A stretch of DNA of 64,000 bases, taken from contig OZ025653.1 in assembly GCA_964019335.1 (NCBI GenBank), positions 496,001 to 560,000 on the forward strand. The letters are read 5' to 3'. The notes below the pieces were generated by a model that made no database searches, was not told the DNA's origin, and saw nothing but the letters and a program-made list of their open reading frames with translations. This DNA is from Diplonema japonicum (Eukaryota > Euglenozoa > Diplonemea > Diplonemida > Diplonemidae). Position 1 is the stretch's first letter, and every line of letters begins with the position of its first letter. Positions 21,880 to 31,289 of the stretch are shown here, one piece after another. A program made the translations under genes and the position numbers.

Positions 21880-22836
21880 TTTCTTCCTCTTCCCCCCCCC
21901 CCCCCCCCCCTCCTGGTTTTTTTTTCCTGTTTAGTTTGCGTTTTTTATTTTATAAATGAAAAATTCGTCGGACTGAAGGGGGGGGGGGGGGGCAAGGTAA
22001 AAGAAAAACAAAACAAAAACAAAAAGGGGGGAGCAAGAAAAAAAAAAAAGGCCCCACTCTCAAAGAGGTGCACCATAGCCAAATACAACAGGGGGAATCT
22101 TATAAAAACTCTCACTATGATGGTGCTTTTTTTTTTGGAAGAAAAAAAAAGGAATAAAAATAATAAAAAAAAAAAAAAAAACCGACACCCTCCTCACACC
22201 AAATAAAAGAAAAAATAAAAATAAAAAGCAAGAGATTGAAAAAAGGAAGAAAAAAAAAAAGACAAATCAAATGAACAGATATATTTCCTAAACTCCCATA
22301 AGCCAAAAAGGAAAAAAAAAAATGTGAATGGGGCGATTTACATAAAAAATAGGAAGGGGGGAAGGGAGGGGGGAACTATTTTGCATTTTCATCAGGAAGA
22401 GTGACAAGTATTTAAAAAAAAAAAAAGTGATAGAAAAAACAAAACAAAAAAGGTGTTTTTTTATTTATTTTTTTTTTTTCATCTTCTTCTTTTCTTTTCT
22501 TTTCTTCCTGCAAGGTGAGAAGATGGTTGGGCAGGATATATGGGGAGGAGGGGCCGTTAGTTCGTGTAGATTTTTTTTTTGATTCCAAACATACATTAAT
22601 TCGCACCTAAAACCTTTTTTTTTTTTGGCTTTTTTTTTTTCTTCTTCCCTTTCTTTTTTTTTTTCCCATTTCTACAGGATTCTAATGTTGATTTTTCTTC
22701 CCTCCCGTTTCCGTTGTATTCGTCATAAAGTCACTCTCCCCTCAAAAAAAAAAAAAAAGAAAGAAAGAAAAAAAGAAAAAAAGAAACTGTACAATTCATA
22801 AACTAATTTTTTAACTTTTTATTTTTCTCGATTTAT
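21880..22836. other. Homopolymer-rich spacer
   Basis: Between the SRPK stop and the RAP-gene start. It contains C and G runs near 21893-21910 and 21978-21992 and many A and T runs. A 12-nt match to spacer repeat R1 (TCACTATGATGG) lies near 22111. No gene or RNA is supported. Confidence 0.6.
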
Positions 22837-24924
22837 CTACTTCTTGCTCTGAGCTTTGACAACAGGCGAGAGCCATGGGTGAGCAAGAAGCTGTTCCGCA
22901 GTGGGCCTGTGAGAAGAGCACCAGGTTAAGCACTGCATCACAAAATTATGGACATTTCCAGCTTCTTCAGGAGAGCACCGCCGCAACAGCGTCGCCTTGA
23001 TGTCGGGTATTTTATTGACGTGGGGGCTTTTGAACCGATCGTTGCTGTCAAAGAAGCGATAGGCGTAAACACCTTTAAGCACAGAGGGCGGGGGCTTGCC
23101 TATGAACTGAGTGATTTCTGATAAATGCTCGATGTCGTTCCCGTGCTCCGACGTTACTCCAGGCTTGGACTTTGGATCAAAGAGGAATTTCCCTGTCACC
23201 ATCTCGTAGACAATGCACCCTAGGGACCAGATATCAGTTTCACAACCGAAATCATTCCCTAAAATGATCTCCGGTGCACGATATTCCCGCGTCTGTATTA
23301 ATGCCCCTTTCGTGTAGTTGGAAGCTCTTATCAACCTGTGATCAATGTCGTCTAAGGGCTCTCCAGTGTGTTTCTTCCCATTCTTCGCCTTCAATAGGAA
23401 CGACAGCCCGAAATCGGATATTTTCAGCTCCCGCTGCTGTTTCAAATCGTTCAAAAGTTGTGTCTTTCCACCGACGTCCAGCATCTTCTCCCCCGGGTTG
23501 GCGTGGCGACGCACGATTTGTTCGATATCCGCAGAAGGCTTCACGAACATCAGGTTTTCGGGTTTTAAATCCGTGTGAACTACGTTGACTGCCTTCAACT
23601 GTCGCAGGGTCTTCAGGATCGAGATGGTGATGGTTTTGACCAAGTTGATGTCCTGTACGCCACGGTAGCCTGACTGTGCCATTAGAACATCTAAAGGCGC
23701 GCCGAGCAGCTCGAACACCATGCACACATGTGTCCCGTACAGCCCTCGGTGCTCGAAGTGGTTTAGCAGCCTTGCCACCCCACCGCTGTCCATCTGTGTC
23801 TTGTCTGTGCTGTACGGGTTGTTCTTCGCCAGATAATACAGCAGTGCCACCTCGTGCGTCGAGCTGGACACCACGTTCGGCGCGCACCGCGTCACTTTTA
23901 TCGCAACAAATTCGAAAATCTTGTCCGATCGCACAGTCTTATCGCGAATTGTCTTGTCCTGTGCCAGCCACACCGTCGAGGACTGGCCCCGCCCCAGCTG
24001 CTTGATGACACGGTACTGGTGGTGCAGGACGTCGCCAGGCTTGACATGCCCGTAGCCACCTTCACCGAAGTTGAGAGAAGTTGAAGGAAGAGGCGGCACA
24101 GAGCTGACCCGATTGTAGTAATCAGTCTGCCGCGGCTGTGGGTGGCTGTGCGTGCTGCTCTTCGCAGGCTTCTTTTTCGTCGACGTAGGCTCCTTCGACT
24201 CTTGAGCGGGCGACTTCTTCCTTCGCAGCGCGTTGCCGTTCATCGGAGTTGCCGGGCGGGAGTGCCTCCCGGAAACCTTGCGTGTATTAGAAGGGGGGGG
24301 ACTCTTCGTCCGTTTAGGCTTCACATGGCTAGCATCTGTGCCATGCTTACTGCGGGGGGCTTTTTGCACGCTCGTGAGGGACTTCTTAGAAACCGCTTTG
24401 GGGCTCGTCGTGCGTTTTGGGGTTTGAAGCGGCTTCCTGTCAGCAGAGGAGCTGCGTGCTGGTTCTTTTTCGCTGGGAGGTTTGCGTTCGGGGCTGCGGA
24501 GACGAGTGGGACGGGGCTGCCTTTCTTTCGAAGTGCTTCTGGCCTCCTTCGCGGTTAACGGCACTATTGTGTCGGGGGGCTTGAAGCTGTGGTCGAGGGT
24601 GCAGCTCGCTTTGTTCGCAACGATGGTGGAGCCGTTTGAGATCTGAACCTTCAAACTCCCGAAGCAGACGGCGTTTACTACCCCGCTGCGAGGCTGGGGG
24701 TTCTGCTTAGTGCTGACTACCACTCTGCACCCAACAGTGAACTGCTCCTTCTTCGGCGGCGACCTGGCCCTGCTGGCTCCAGGAGGAACCGCAACCTGCT
24801 GCTTCATGGCCTTCGAACGGAACGGCGAGTTCGTAAACCCGTACTTCGCTGGACTCCCCATCAAAGGAGCGCTAGGCTTCGGGCTGGCATGCACCGCCTT
24901 CTTAGCCTTCGACCTTTCTTCCAT
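22837..24924 (-). CDS. SRPK: SRPK-family Ser/Thr protein kinase (695 aa)
   Basis: Single exon; ATG at 24924, 13 nt after a CTTTCAG acceptor. Residues 1-290 are basic and Ser/Pro-rich, with a small beta-rich patch near 62-110 (FTVGCRVVVSTK, VCFGSLKVQISNGS). The kinase domain spans about 303-690: GRGQSSTVW, Lys343 in VAIKV, HTDLKPEN with Asp452, DFGLSF and REYRAPEIILG. HTDxKPEN and the long insert between the lobes are typical of SR-protein kinases, which phosphorylate RS-domain splicing factors. The insert here is short (about residues 462-503). The role in regulating splicing or SR-protein import is from family knowledge. Confidence 0.88.
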   Translation of the reverse strand: MEERSKAKKAVHASPKPSAPLMGSPAKYGFTNSPFRSKAMKQQVAVPPGASRARSPPKKEQFTVGCRVVVSTKQNPQPRSGVVNAVCFGSLKVQISNGSTIVANKASCTLDHSFKPPDTIVPLTAKEARSTSKERQPRPTRLRSPERKPPSEKEPARSSSADRKPLQTPKRTTSPKAVSKKSLTSVQKAPRSKHGTDASHVKPKRTKSPPPSNTRKVSGRHSRPATPMNGNALRRKKSPAQESKEPTSTKKKPAKSSTHSHPQPRQTDYYNRVSSVPPLPSTSLNFGEGGYGHVKPGDVLHHQYRVIKQLGRGQSSTVWLAQDKTIRDKTVRSDKIFEFVAIKVTRCAPNVVSSSTHEVALLYYLAKNNPYSTDKTQMDSGGVARLLNHFEHRGLYGTHVCMVFELLGAPLDVLMAQSGYRGVQDINLVKTITISILKTLRQLKAVNVVHTDLKPENLMFVKPSADIEQIVRRHANPGEKMLDVGGKTQLLNDLKQQRELKISDFGLSFLLKAKNGKKHTGEPLDDIDHRLIRASNYTKGALIQTREYRAPEIILGNDFGCETDIWSLGCIVYEMVTGKFLFDPKSKPGVTSEHGNDIEHLSEITQFIGKPPPSVLKGVYAYRFFDSNDRFKSPHVNKIPDIKATLLRRCSPEEAGNVHNFVMQCLTWCSSHRPTAEQLLAHPWLSPVVKAQSKK

Positions 24925-25208
24925 GCCGCCCACCCGACCCTGAAAGCGATAAACACGTAAAGAAAGATAAAGAGAAATGCAACAACGTGACGCAATAGAA
25001 GGTGATAACGTAAAAATGACGAAGTTTCGTTAAGGCTAGCTACTTCTTCTCTTTTTTCCCCCCCTCTCTCTCTCCCTTTTTTTCCTCTCGTTCACCACCA
25101 TGTTTGAGTGGCGCTGGTACCATAGCTGCTCTTTTGGTTCCAAGACTCCAGGGTTTCAATACGCTTTTGTTTGACCCATTCCTTCGTGTTCCTGTTTTAT
25201 TTTATTTT

Positions 25209-26915
25209 TCACCCCCCTGATCCCAGTAGTACACACCAGTGCCGTGCTCCGTTGAATGTAAAGCTGATCTCTTTAGGACGTGCTTGCTGCTTGCCAGACT
25301 CAAGCCCAATGACCTTGATAACAATCCCCGATTTCGGTGGCGGCTTGTCTCCTTCGCACTCGACTTCATGTCCTACCATCTGCGAATTTTTTTTAAAAAA
25401 GTTCTTTTTCCAACCCCACCCTTTTAAAAAAACACAAACCTGCATGGCGATCGCAACGCAAGCAGACGAAGTAAAGCAGAGCGTGATGCTGCCGTCGGGG
25501 ATCTCCTCACCAGGGGTGTCTTCGGGTAGGGATTTTCTTGAGTATTTCACTTTACCAAGATCGGAGAAGAGCTTTTTGACGGCCACCGCTTGCAACTGCA
25601 TACCGTTTGTGACTGGGGACACAAGAATGGTTTTCGCAGTAGAGAGGGTGCTGTTAAGGTCAAGCTGAGCGGACCTCGCTGCCTTCTTTTTGTCAAGATC
25701 GATACGAATGGGTCGCCTGTTGATTAGAAATACGCCTGAATGTTGAACGGCCTTTGTAACGGAGTCGAGGTGTGTGTAAGTGACGCGGGCCGTACCGTTG
25801 AAACCAGAATCGCCGAAGTTCATGTTCACCGTTTCGATTTCACCGAATTTTTTAAGCGCGAATATTATCTGGTCTTCCGTGAGGGTGAGGGGGAGGTTTG
25901 CTACAAAAACGGTGTTTTTATCACCGAGAAGCGTGTTTTTTGAAAGTTGGTCGGCGGTTTGCTTTTGTTCAACTCTGACTGTTCGACCGCTGACGATTAT
26001 CTTACCATCTTGGATGCTGCGGACAGCTGCAGCCTCTTGTTTCTTTTTGGCGAAGGTGACAATGGCGCACCCGTTCGGGAGGTTCATCTCGTTTTTCAAC
26101 AGTTTGAACGACGCGAGTTTTGCTCCGCAAATTTCGCGGAGCTCTGATGTGAAGAGTTGTTGTGCGTCAGGGATCCTCGGCAGGTTGCCAATGAAGTACC
26201 GTTCCTTGTCTTGTTTCTTTTCGTCGGGTTTTTCAGGACCGCGTTCTTCCCCCGCGGTTTTCATACGTTTGACAGCTCGAATCTTTCCGAGCTTCGCTGT
26301 GTTTATCGCTGTTATCACGTCATCAGTTTTGTCGAGATCTTCACATTGCAAGCGAACTGCACTGCGAAATGTTTTCGTCCGATTGTCCGTCAACGGTGTG
26401 AACTCTGCTATCCCGCATGTCTCTTCAATGATTTTTTTGACATCTTCGAACTGTGATTCCTTGATGTTCTCTAAAATCGCAATACTGTACTTTTCTGTTT
26501 TCCCGGAATTTTTCTCGGAGCTGTCCGGTTTTATTGTTTTCACGCTGACGCCTTTGCATGTTTCTTTAATCTCTGCCGCTGTTTTTTCCGCTGCGTTTTC
26601 ATCGGAAAACGTGAGTTTCATCATATTTCTCGATTTGCCGGAAGCGTCTTCGAGCTCTTTGCACATTTTGCATTGGTTCTCCGAGGCGATTTTTGCCACG
26701 TTCGTTCGTAGTTCTGGTGTTTTGACCCTTCCGATGATGAGGATTATGTCCGTCTCCACGGGTGCTGCTCGTTTTTTCTTATCGGGTTTGTTTGATGTTT
26801 TCTGTTTTTTCCGTTTGTGCGCACCACCTTGGGAGCTCTCCCCCACATCCTCTCTCGATCTTTTTTGAACCTGCCTCAGCTGATTCGCGATGTTTGTCAT
26901 CGAAAATTTCCCCAT
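25209..26915 (-). CDS. Multi-RRM nucleolar-type RNA-binding protein (548 aa)
   Basis: The start MGKFSMTNIANQLRQ is at 26915. A Lys/Arg-rich nuclear signal (KRKKQKTSNKPDKKKR) follows. At least two RRMs are clear: ERYFIGNLPRIPDAQQLF with GCAIVTFAKK, and NTVFVANLPLTLTEDQII with GTARVTYTHL. A more degenerate RRM-like region precedes them (IILIIGRVKTPELRTN). A GT..AG intron at 25380-25439 is exactly 60 nt and in frame, so retention would add 20 residues; I treat it as spliced because it is A/T-rich and unlike the protein. Codon use is more AT-rich (AAA, GAA, TTT) than in neighbours. Overall shape resembles nucleolin/Nop4-like proteins. Confidence 0.75.
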   Translation of the reverse strand: MGKFSMTNIANQLRQVQKRSREDVGESSQGGAHKRKKQKTSNKPDKKKRAAPVETDIILIIGRVKTPELRTNVAKIASENQCKMCKELEDASGKSRNMMKLTFSDENAAEKTAAEIKETCKGVSVKTIKPDSSEKNSGKTEKYSIAILENIKESQFEDVKKIIEETCGIAEFTPLTDNRTKTFRSAVRLQCEDLDKTDDVITAINTAKLGKIRAVKRMKTAGEERGPEKPDEKKQDKERYFIGNLPRIPDAQQLFTSELREICGAKLASFKLLKNEMNLPNGCAIVTFAKKKQEAAAVRSIQDGKIIVSGRTVRVEQKQTADQLSKNTLLGDKNTVFVANLPLTLTEDQIIFALKKFGEIETVNMNFGDSGFNGTARVTYTHLDSVTKAVQHSGVFLINRRPIRIDLDKKKAARSAQLDLNSTLSTAKTILVSPVTNGMQLQAVAVKKLFSDLGKVKYSRKSLPEDTPGEEIPDGSITLCFTSSACVAIAMQVCVFLKGWGWKKNFFKKNSQMVGHEVECEGDKPPPKSGIVIKVIGLESGKQQARPKEISFTFNGARHWCVLLGSGG

Positions 26916-26939
26916 TTTTCCTCTTTTTTTTTTTTCACC

Positions 26940-26976
<37 letters not shown>

Positions 26977-27125
26977 GAAAACGAAAAAAAAAAAAGAGAA
27001 TTAAGAAACTTGTACCATAGAATTAAAAAAAAAAAAAAAGGAACACCCCCTCGATCAAAACACTAATTCAAAAAGAAATATTTTGAAGGAACACTATTGG
27101 AAGAAAAGGGTAAAGTTGATGATCC

Positions 27126-27995
27126 TTAAATGATCGAAGCGGACGCGCCCACAGCAGCGAGGGCGGCCTTCAGTGTCTCGGCGTCGTCCTTGGAGACGGC
27201 AGTGGCCACCACACTGGGGAGGTTTTCGGTTTTATCCTTTGCATCCTTTAGACTCATTTTGAGTGCGTCCTTCAGCGCCTAGGTTTTTTTTTTTTTTTTT
27301 TTTTTTTCCCCCCTTCTTTTTTTTTTCTCTTTTTTTTTTTCTGTACCTTAATAGTTTTCACCTTCTTCTCCGGGTCGATTTGGGTCATTTTTACGTCAAA
27401 CTCAGTTTGTTCAACCGCTGCAGGCGCTTCTTCCTTCTCTTCAGGCGCAGCTTCTTCCGCTGCTGGCGCCGCTGCTGCCGGCGGAGCCATCTGCATGGCA
27501 CCAGGCTGCATCATCATCATGCCGCCACCACCACCACCACCACCACCACCCGAAGACAGAGCCTTCGAAAGGTTCATCACAAGATCGTACTCCCACATTT
27601 CCGACTTGCCCATCGACTGTAAGGGGTGGGTTTTTTTTTTCCTCCCTTCAATAAAATACCTCATTGATAATCTTTTGAAACAATCTGAACTGCAGCACGT
27701 TCAACGACATCACCTTTTCAGCCAAGTCGTACACCACCTTTTTTTTTCTCTTCTTTTTTTCTCCCCCCTGGTATGAGTATACCTTCTCAGGACCCTCCCC
27801 CTTTTGTGGCAATCGGAAGTGTGCCGTCAGCTCATCTTCTTTAGTGGTAGGGATGTCCTTCTCCGCCTCTGCCTTCGGCGGCTCGCAGTACGTTCTCTGT
27901 GTGTTTTGTGTGTATCGTTCTCCCTCTTTACCCCAATATACCTGAGTGTGTCGGTGCGCTACCCTTGCGACCCTGAACATCCGTGTGCTCAGCAT
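27126..27995 (-). CDS. MRPL12: Mitochondrial ribosomal protein bL12m (222 aa)
   Basis: Five exons with introns at 27897-27941, 27738-27782, 27617-27659 and 27279-27346; all exons are multiples of three. The start MLSTRMFRVARVAHRH at 27995 is an Arg-rich presequence. The middle carries the dimerisation region (VVYDLAEKVMSLNVLQFRLF), a hinge with a Gly run followed by Met repeats, and an Ala/Pro/Glu linker. The C-terminus has the L7/L12 domain (TIKALKDALKMSLKDAKDKT, VSKDDAETLKAALAAVGAS). bL12 forms the stalk that recruits translation GTPases. The Gly run comes from a GGT microsatellite near 27525-27552. Confidence 0.85.
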
Positions 27996-28093
27996 TTTTT
28001 TTTAAAAAAAAACCTCCCAAAAAAACCTCCTTTTTTTTTTTATCCCCCCGTCTCCAAGAACAATTTGGAAAAAAAAAAAAAAAAAAAAAAAAA

Positions 28094-29218
28094 CTAAAGC
28101 TCGTCGTCGTGTCTCAGGTTCAGAATAACGAACTCGTTCATGTCCTCAGCGGTCCTGTCACCTGTGTAGAGCAGCGGAGGCTGAGATTCCATCTTAAGAT
28201 ACAATGTAGGGTAGCTTTCTACTTCATAAAGAGCAGGAGCGTCAGTTGATGACACATCCATTGCGATGAGGGTGACATGAGTGGGGAGGAGGGAGGCCAG
28301 ACGGAGGAAATCCGGTTTCATTTCGGTGCAGTGTGTGCACCATGGCGCGTAGAACAGGATGAAAAAATTCTTGGGGAGCTTTTCCACGTACTCGTCAGTA
28401 AACTGGTACGGGGCGGCATGGGTTACCTTCCCCTTGAAACCATCGTCCTCCTCTTCCTCTCGGTCGTGTAGGTCGATGGTGCCCTCGTTTATAGAGCCTA
28501 TAAAGGTTTCAAATGTTTTTGCGGAAAATCTTTCCACGTTCATGCTCCCTGCTTTGTTTTTATTGTCATCGGTCAGAGTATCCACGTGGTAGGAAGCCGT
28601 ATCGCCTGGTGAAAGGTAAAATATGCATAACGGGTTGTTTTTAGCGATTTTTGCCATCCTTTTCACAATGTATTTTACCATTTTTTCGTTTGAATACGCG
28701 ATTTTTTCAACGACAGTCACGTGGTTCATTCCAGGGAGGATATCGTCCGATGGAGTGTGTAAGCTGTCTCTCCAGTTTACCACCATTTTTGACCTTTCGG
28801 AGATGAATTGGTAGAACTCCTTCTTCGTTTCTCTGTTGAGCTTCCCCGTTGTTGGTGTGTACAGGAACGGGTTCAGTTTTTCTTTTTCCATGGTTATCAT
28901 GAGTTCCGGGAGGTGTAGTTCCGCGGAGAAGTCCGACCCCTCTTCGTCTACCCACGCACCGCATCTTGTTTCAATCTTCTTCACCCTGCTGCAGAGGATT
29001 TCGCAGATTTCCATGGCATCCTCATCGTTTTCTCCCACATGAATCATGATCTTCACGCCTTTGCCTTTTAAAAAATCCCGTTCTTCTTCCTCCGTCCCCA
29101 CTTCAGTTATCAGCACCTGCTCTTCCGACAGCGTCTGCGGGCCGGCACCCATTTCACCAAAATCCCCAAACCCTTCAACCACCATCAACAATATTGGGAG
29201 AGCTGTTATCGAATTCAT
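28094..29218 (-). CDS. ER-resident thioredoxin/protein disulfide isomerase (374 aa)
   Basis: Single exon. The start MNSITALPILLMVVEG at 29218 resembles a signal peptide, although the hydrophobic core is short. The C-terminus is HDDEL, close to the HDEL/KDEL retrieval signal, placing the protein in the ER lumen. One clear thioredoxin domain lies near residues 265-370 with NFFILFYAPWCTHCTEMKP, so the redox motif is CTHC instead of the usual CGHC. The N-terminal 250 residues look like degenerate thioredoxin folds without Cys pairs. The role is disulfide formation or isomerisation; the altered motif may change the redox potential. Confidence 0.85.
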   Translation of the reverse strand: MNSITALPILLMVVEGFGDFGEMGAGPQTLSEEQVLITEVGTEEEERDFLKGKGVKIMIHVGENDEDAMEICEILCSRVKKIETRCGAWVDEEGSDFSAELHLPELMITMEKEKLNPFLYTPTTGKLNRETKKEFYQFISERSKMVVNWRDSLHTPSDDILPGMNHVTVVEKIAYSNEKMVKYIVKRMAKIAKNNPLCIFYLSPGDTASYHVDTLTDDNKNKAGSMNVERFSAKTFETFIGSINEGTIDLHDREEEEDDGFKGKVTHAAPYQFTDEYVEKLPKNFFILFYAPWCTHCTEMKPDFLRLASLLPTHVTLIAMDVSSTDAPALYEVESYPTLYLKMESQPPLLYTGDRTAEDMNEFVILNLRHDDEL

Positions 29219-30191
29219 TTTTTTTTTGTTCCTTTCTTTTTTTTTTTTTGTAGGTTCGAAGAGAACACAAGAAGAATGGGGAGGATGGAATAATAAAAAA
29301 AAGTTGTACAGGTACAAATACGGGGGGGAGAGGGGATAACTATACCAAGAGGGAAGAAAAAGAAGAAGAAGAAACTATTCTGTTAACTGTATCGTCCAAT
29401 ACTACCTATAGGCGCTCTTGCAACGACCACCACAGCCATCGCCAACGTGCCAAAAAATGGGCTAAACTCGCACACTGGTGTGAGCTTCAAGGGAGCTAAA
29501 CGTTTCAGACATGGCGTGCCACACCCATAGGCCTCACGACCGGGGAGGGGGACATTTATCTTTCGCCCGTAAGCTAGAGTGCGCATGCATCCCCAGCTCG
29601 CTTTGGGAGGTGTTGCCAACACCTGGGTCGCTTCGCGGTCCGACCTGCTGCCCAATTCAAAGCGCGGTTGCGGTGAATCCAAGCCCCCTAAGCATCGACA
29701 CGATTAACAAAGGGGTTTGTTACGCCGGGATATCTTGTTCACCAATGCTCCATACGCCCCCTGTTGCCAGTTCGCCGGATGAGCATACTGCAGGGTCTTC
29801 CACTCATCCGTTGCCCGGTGGGTACCACGAGGAGGTCAGCAACAATTCTATACTTTTGGCCACGTAGGGCCTGTTCTACATTTAGTATAGTCCCACCTGA
29901 AGAAAAAAAACCTTGGTGGATAAAAAGAGTTGATGATACCCCCACGGTCTTCCCCGTTTCTTTGAACTCATCTAAAAAAGAGAAAGCCGATAATAAAAAA
30001 AAGGGGGGCGGATGGAGAAGAAGTCAGAGGAAGAACAAAAACAAAAAAAAGCGTTACTTTTTTTTTTTCTCGTTTTTTCTTTTTTTTTTTTTCGTGTCGT
30101 TGTACAAACAAAAAAAGGGGGAGAAAGGGAGGGGGAGAAAAGTTACAATTTAAAAAAAAAGGGGGGGGGGAAAGTGGTACAAAATACAATT
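29219..30191. other. Spacer with a 500-bp non-coding complex segment
   Basis: Outside the segment the DNA is homopolymer-rich. Bases about 29385-29900 are balanced in composition, unlike any other spacer here, and contain no convincing exon. On the plus strand a tRNA-like patch (CCAATTCAAAGC as a weak B-box near 29651) and a tail (CGACACGATTAACAA) near 29695 suggest a short retroposon relic. No structural RNA is recognised. Confidence 0.45.
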
Positions 30192-31106
30192 TTAGCTCTC
30201 TTCATCAGAATCACCGTCGCCATCACTGTCCACATAGCGAATGTCCAAATCGGTGTCAACCTTATTCACGGAACTGCTTCTTCCCTTTGATGTGTCCAAG
30301 CCTCGTTCGTTTCTCTTTTGAAGCCAGAGCTTCCTGTATGCCTCGCGTTGCCCTTCGATGGCCTTTTCCTGCTCATCGACCTTCTTCCGCATGTCGTCTG
30401 TGAGTATAGTATCTTCCACGTCAAAACCTTTGATAACAGTGAATCCCGTGGAGAACCGTTGTGCTGGTTTTGTTTGATTGTCTTGAATGACTTGAAATGC
30501 AACACTACCGGATCTTCGAAAAGGCTCTGGGCTGACGCTCATACGTTTGTAACTGCTTGAGAGACGTGAGACGTTGCCGGTGGAGAATTTTCGCTGGACT
30601 TGCGGGGGAGGGGGTGGAGGGGGCTGATTCACACTGCTTCGTCGCCGGCTGAACGACAAGCTGCCTGAGGACAGGCGTTCCCATTTCTGGGCGTGTGATG
30701 ATGTTCGTGAGAGAGACCTTTGCAGAGCGGGTGTGTCGCCCTCCAATGTGTGCAGCGACAAGTTGCTGTACATACTGCTGTTGCACGACATGTCCGAAGA
30801 CCTGAACGCAATGGTGCTCTTCACCTGGTCAACAACCTCCTCGTCAGACCACTCCTTCTCCTTCGCCAGCCCCGGTACTATCTTTTCCTTGAACGTTTTG
30901 AACGTTACGTACCTCTTTCGTTCCTTCGGCAGCACCTTCATGAACAGTAGCTCCGCCTCTGCTTGTGTGAACATTGGACTCAGCATCTCGCTCTCCTTGC
31001 ACAATCTCACAAACCTCGAAATGTCCATCATCTGTTTTGTTCCCCCTGTGCTTAACCGGCCCTTTCCAAACGAGCAGAACTCATCAAAAGCCTGTTTCAA
31101 CGACAT
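30192..31106 (-). CDS. p25-alpha (TPPP-like) domain protein (304 aa)
   Basis: Single exon; ATG at 31106 (MSLKQAFDEFCSFGKG), behind a purine-rich leader and a CACTAG acceptor about 38 nt upstream. Residues 1-105 fit the p25-alpha fold: FDEFCSFGKG, MMDISRFVRLCKES, AELLFMKVLPKERKRYVTF and FKEKIVPGLAKEK. This family binds and bundles microtubules and is common in ciliated protists. The rest is Ser/Pro-rich and basic, with a Pro run and an acidic tail (DSDGDGDSDEES). An axonemal or cortical microtubule role is inferred. Confidence 0.8.
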   Translation of the reverse strand: MSLKQAFDEFCSFGKGRLSTGGTKQMMDISRFVRLCKESEMLSPMFTQAEAELLFMKVLPKERKRYVTFKTFKEKIVPGLAKEKEWSDEEVVDQVKSTIAFRSSDMSCNSSMYSNLSLHTLEGDTPALQRSLSRTSSHAQKWERLSSGSLSFSRRRSSVNQPPPPPPPQVQRKFSTGNVSRLSSSYKRMSVSPEPFRRSGSVAFQVIQDNQTKPAQRFSTGFTVIKGFDVEDTILTDDMRKKVDEQEKAIEGQREAYRKLWLQKRNERGLDTSKGRSSSVNKVDTDLDIRYVDSDGDGDSDEES

Positions 31107-31289
31107 TTTTTCTTTTTCTCTCTCTTTTTCAAATTTGTTTCCCTCCACCTAGTGGTATTGACTTGGCGGGGGACAGGAATACAAGGAGACAATAAAAAGA
31201 AAAGTACTACAACAAAATTCTTATTTGAATAACAGCTCTATGGAAAATATACATGGTGGAAGAATGGGGGGGGGGGGGGGCGTTGACTC

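Noticed and set aside
26762-27020. Other plus-strand open frames over 60 codons
   Set aside because: All are antisense to minus-strand genes or are translations of homopolymers (Phe, Lys, Pro, Gly runs). None shows a domain or splice pattern.
29385-29900. 5S rRNA, U-snRNA, 7SL or spliced-leader RNA gene
   Set aside because: None of the conserved sequence blocks of these RNAs is present on either strand.
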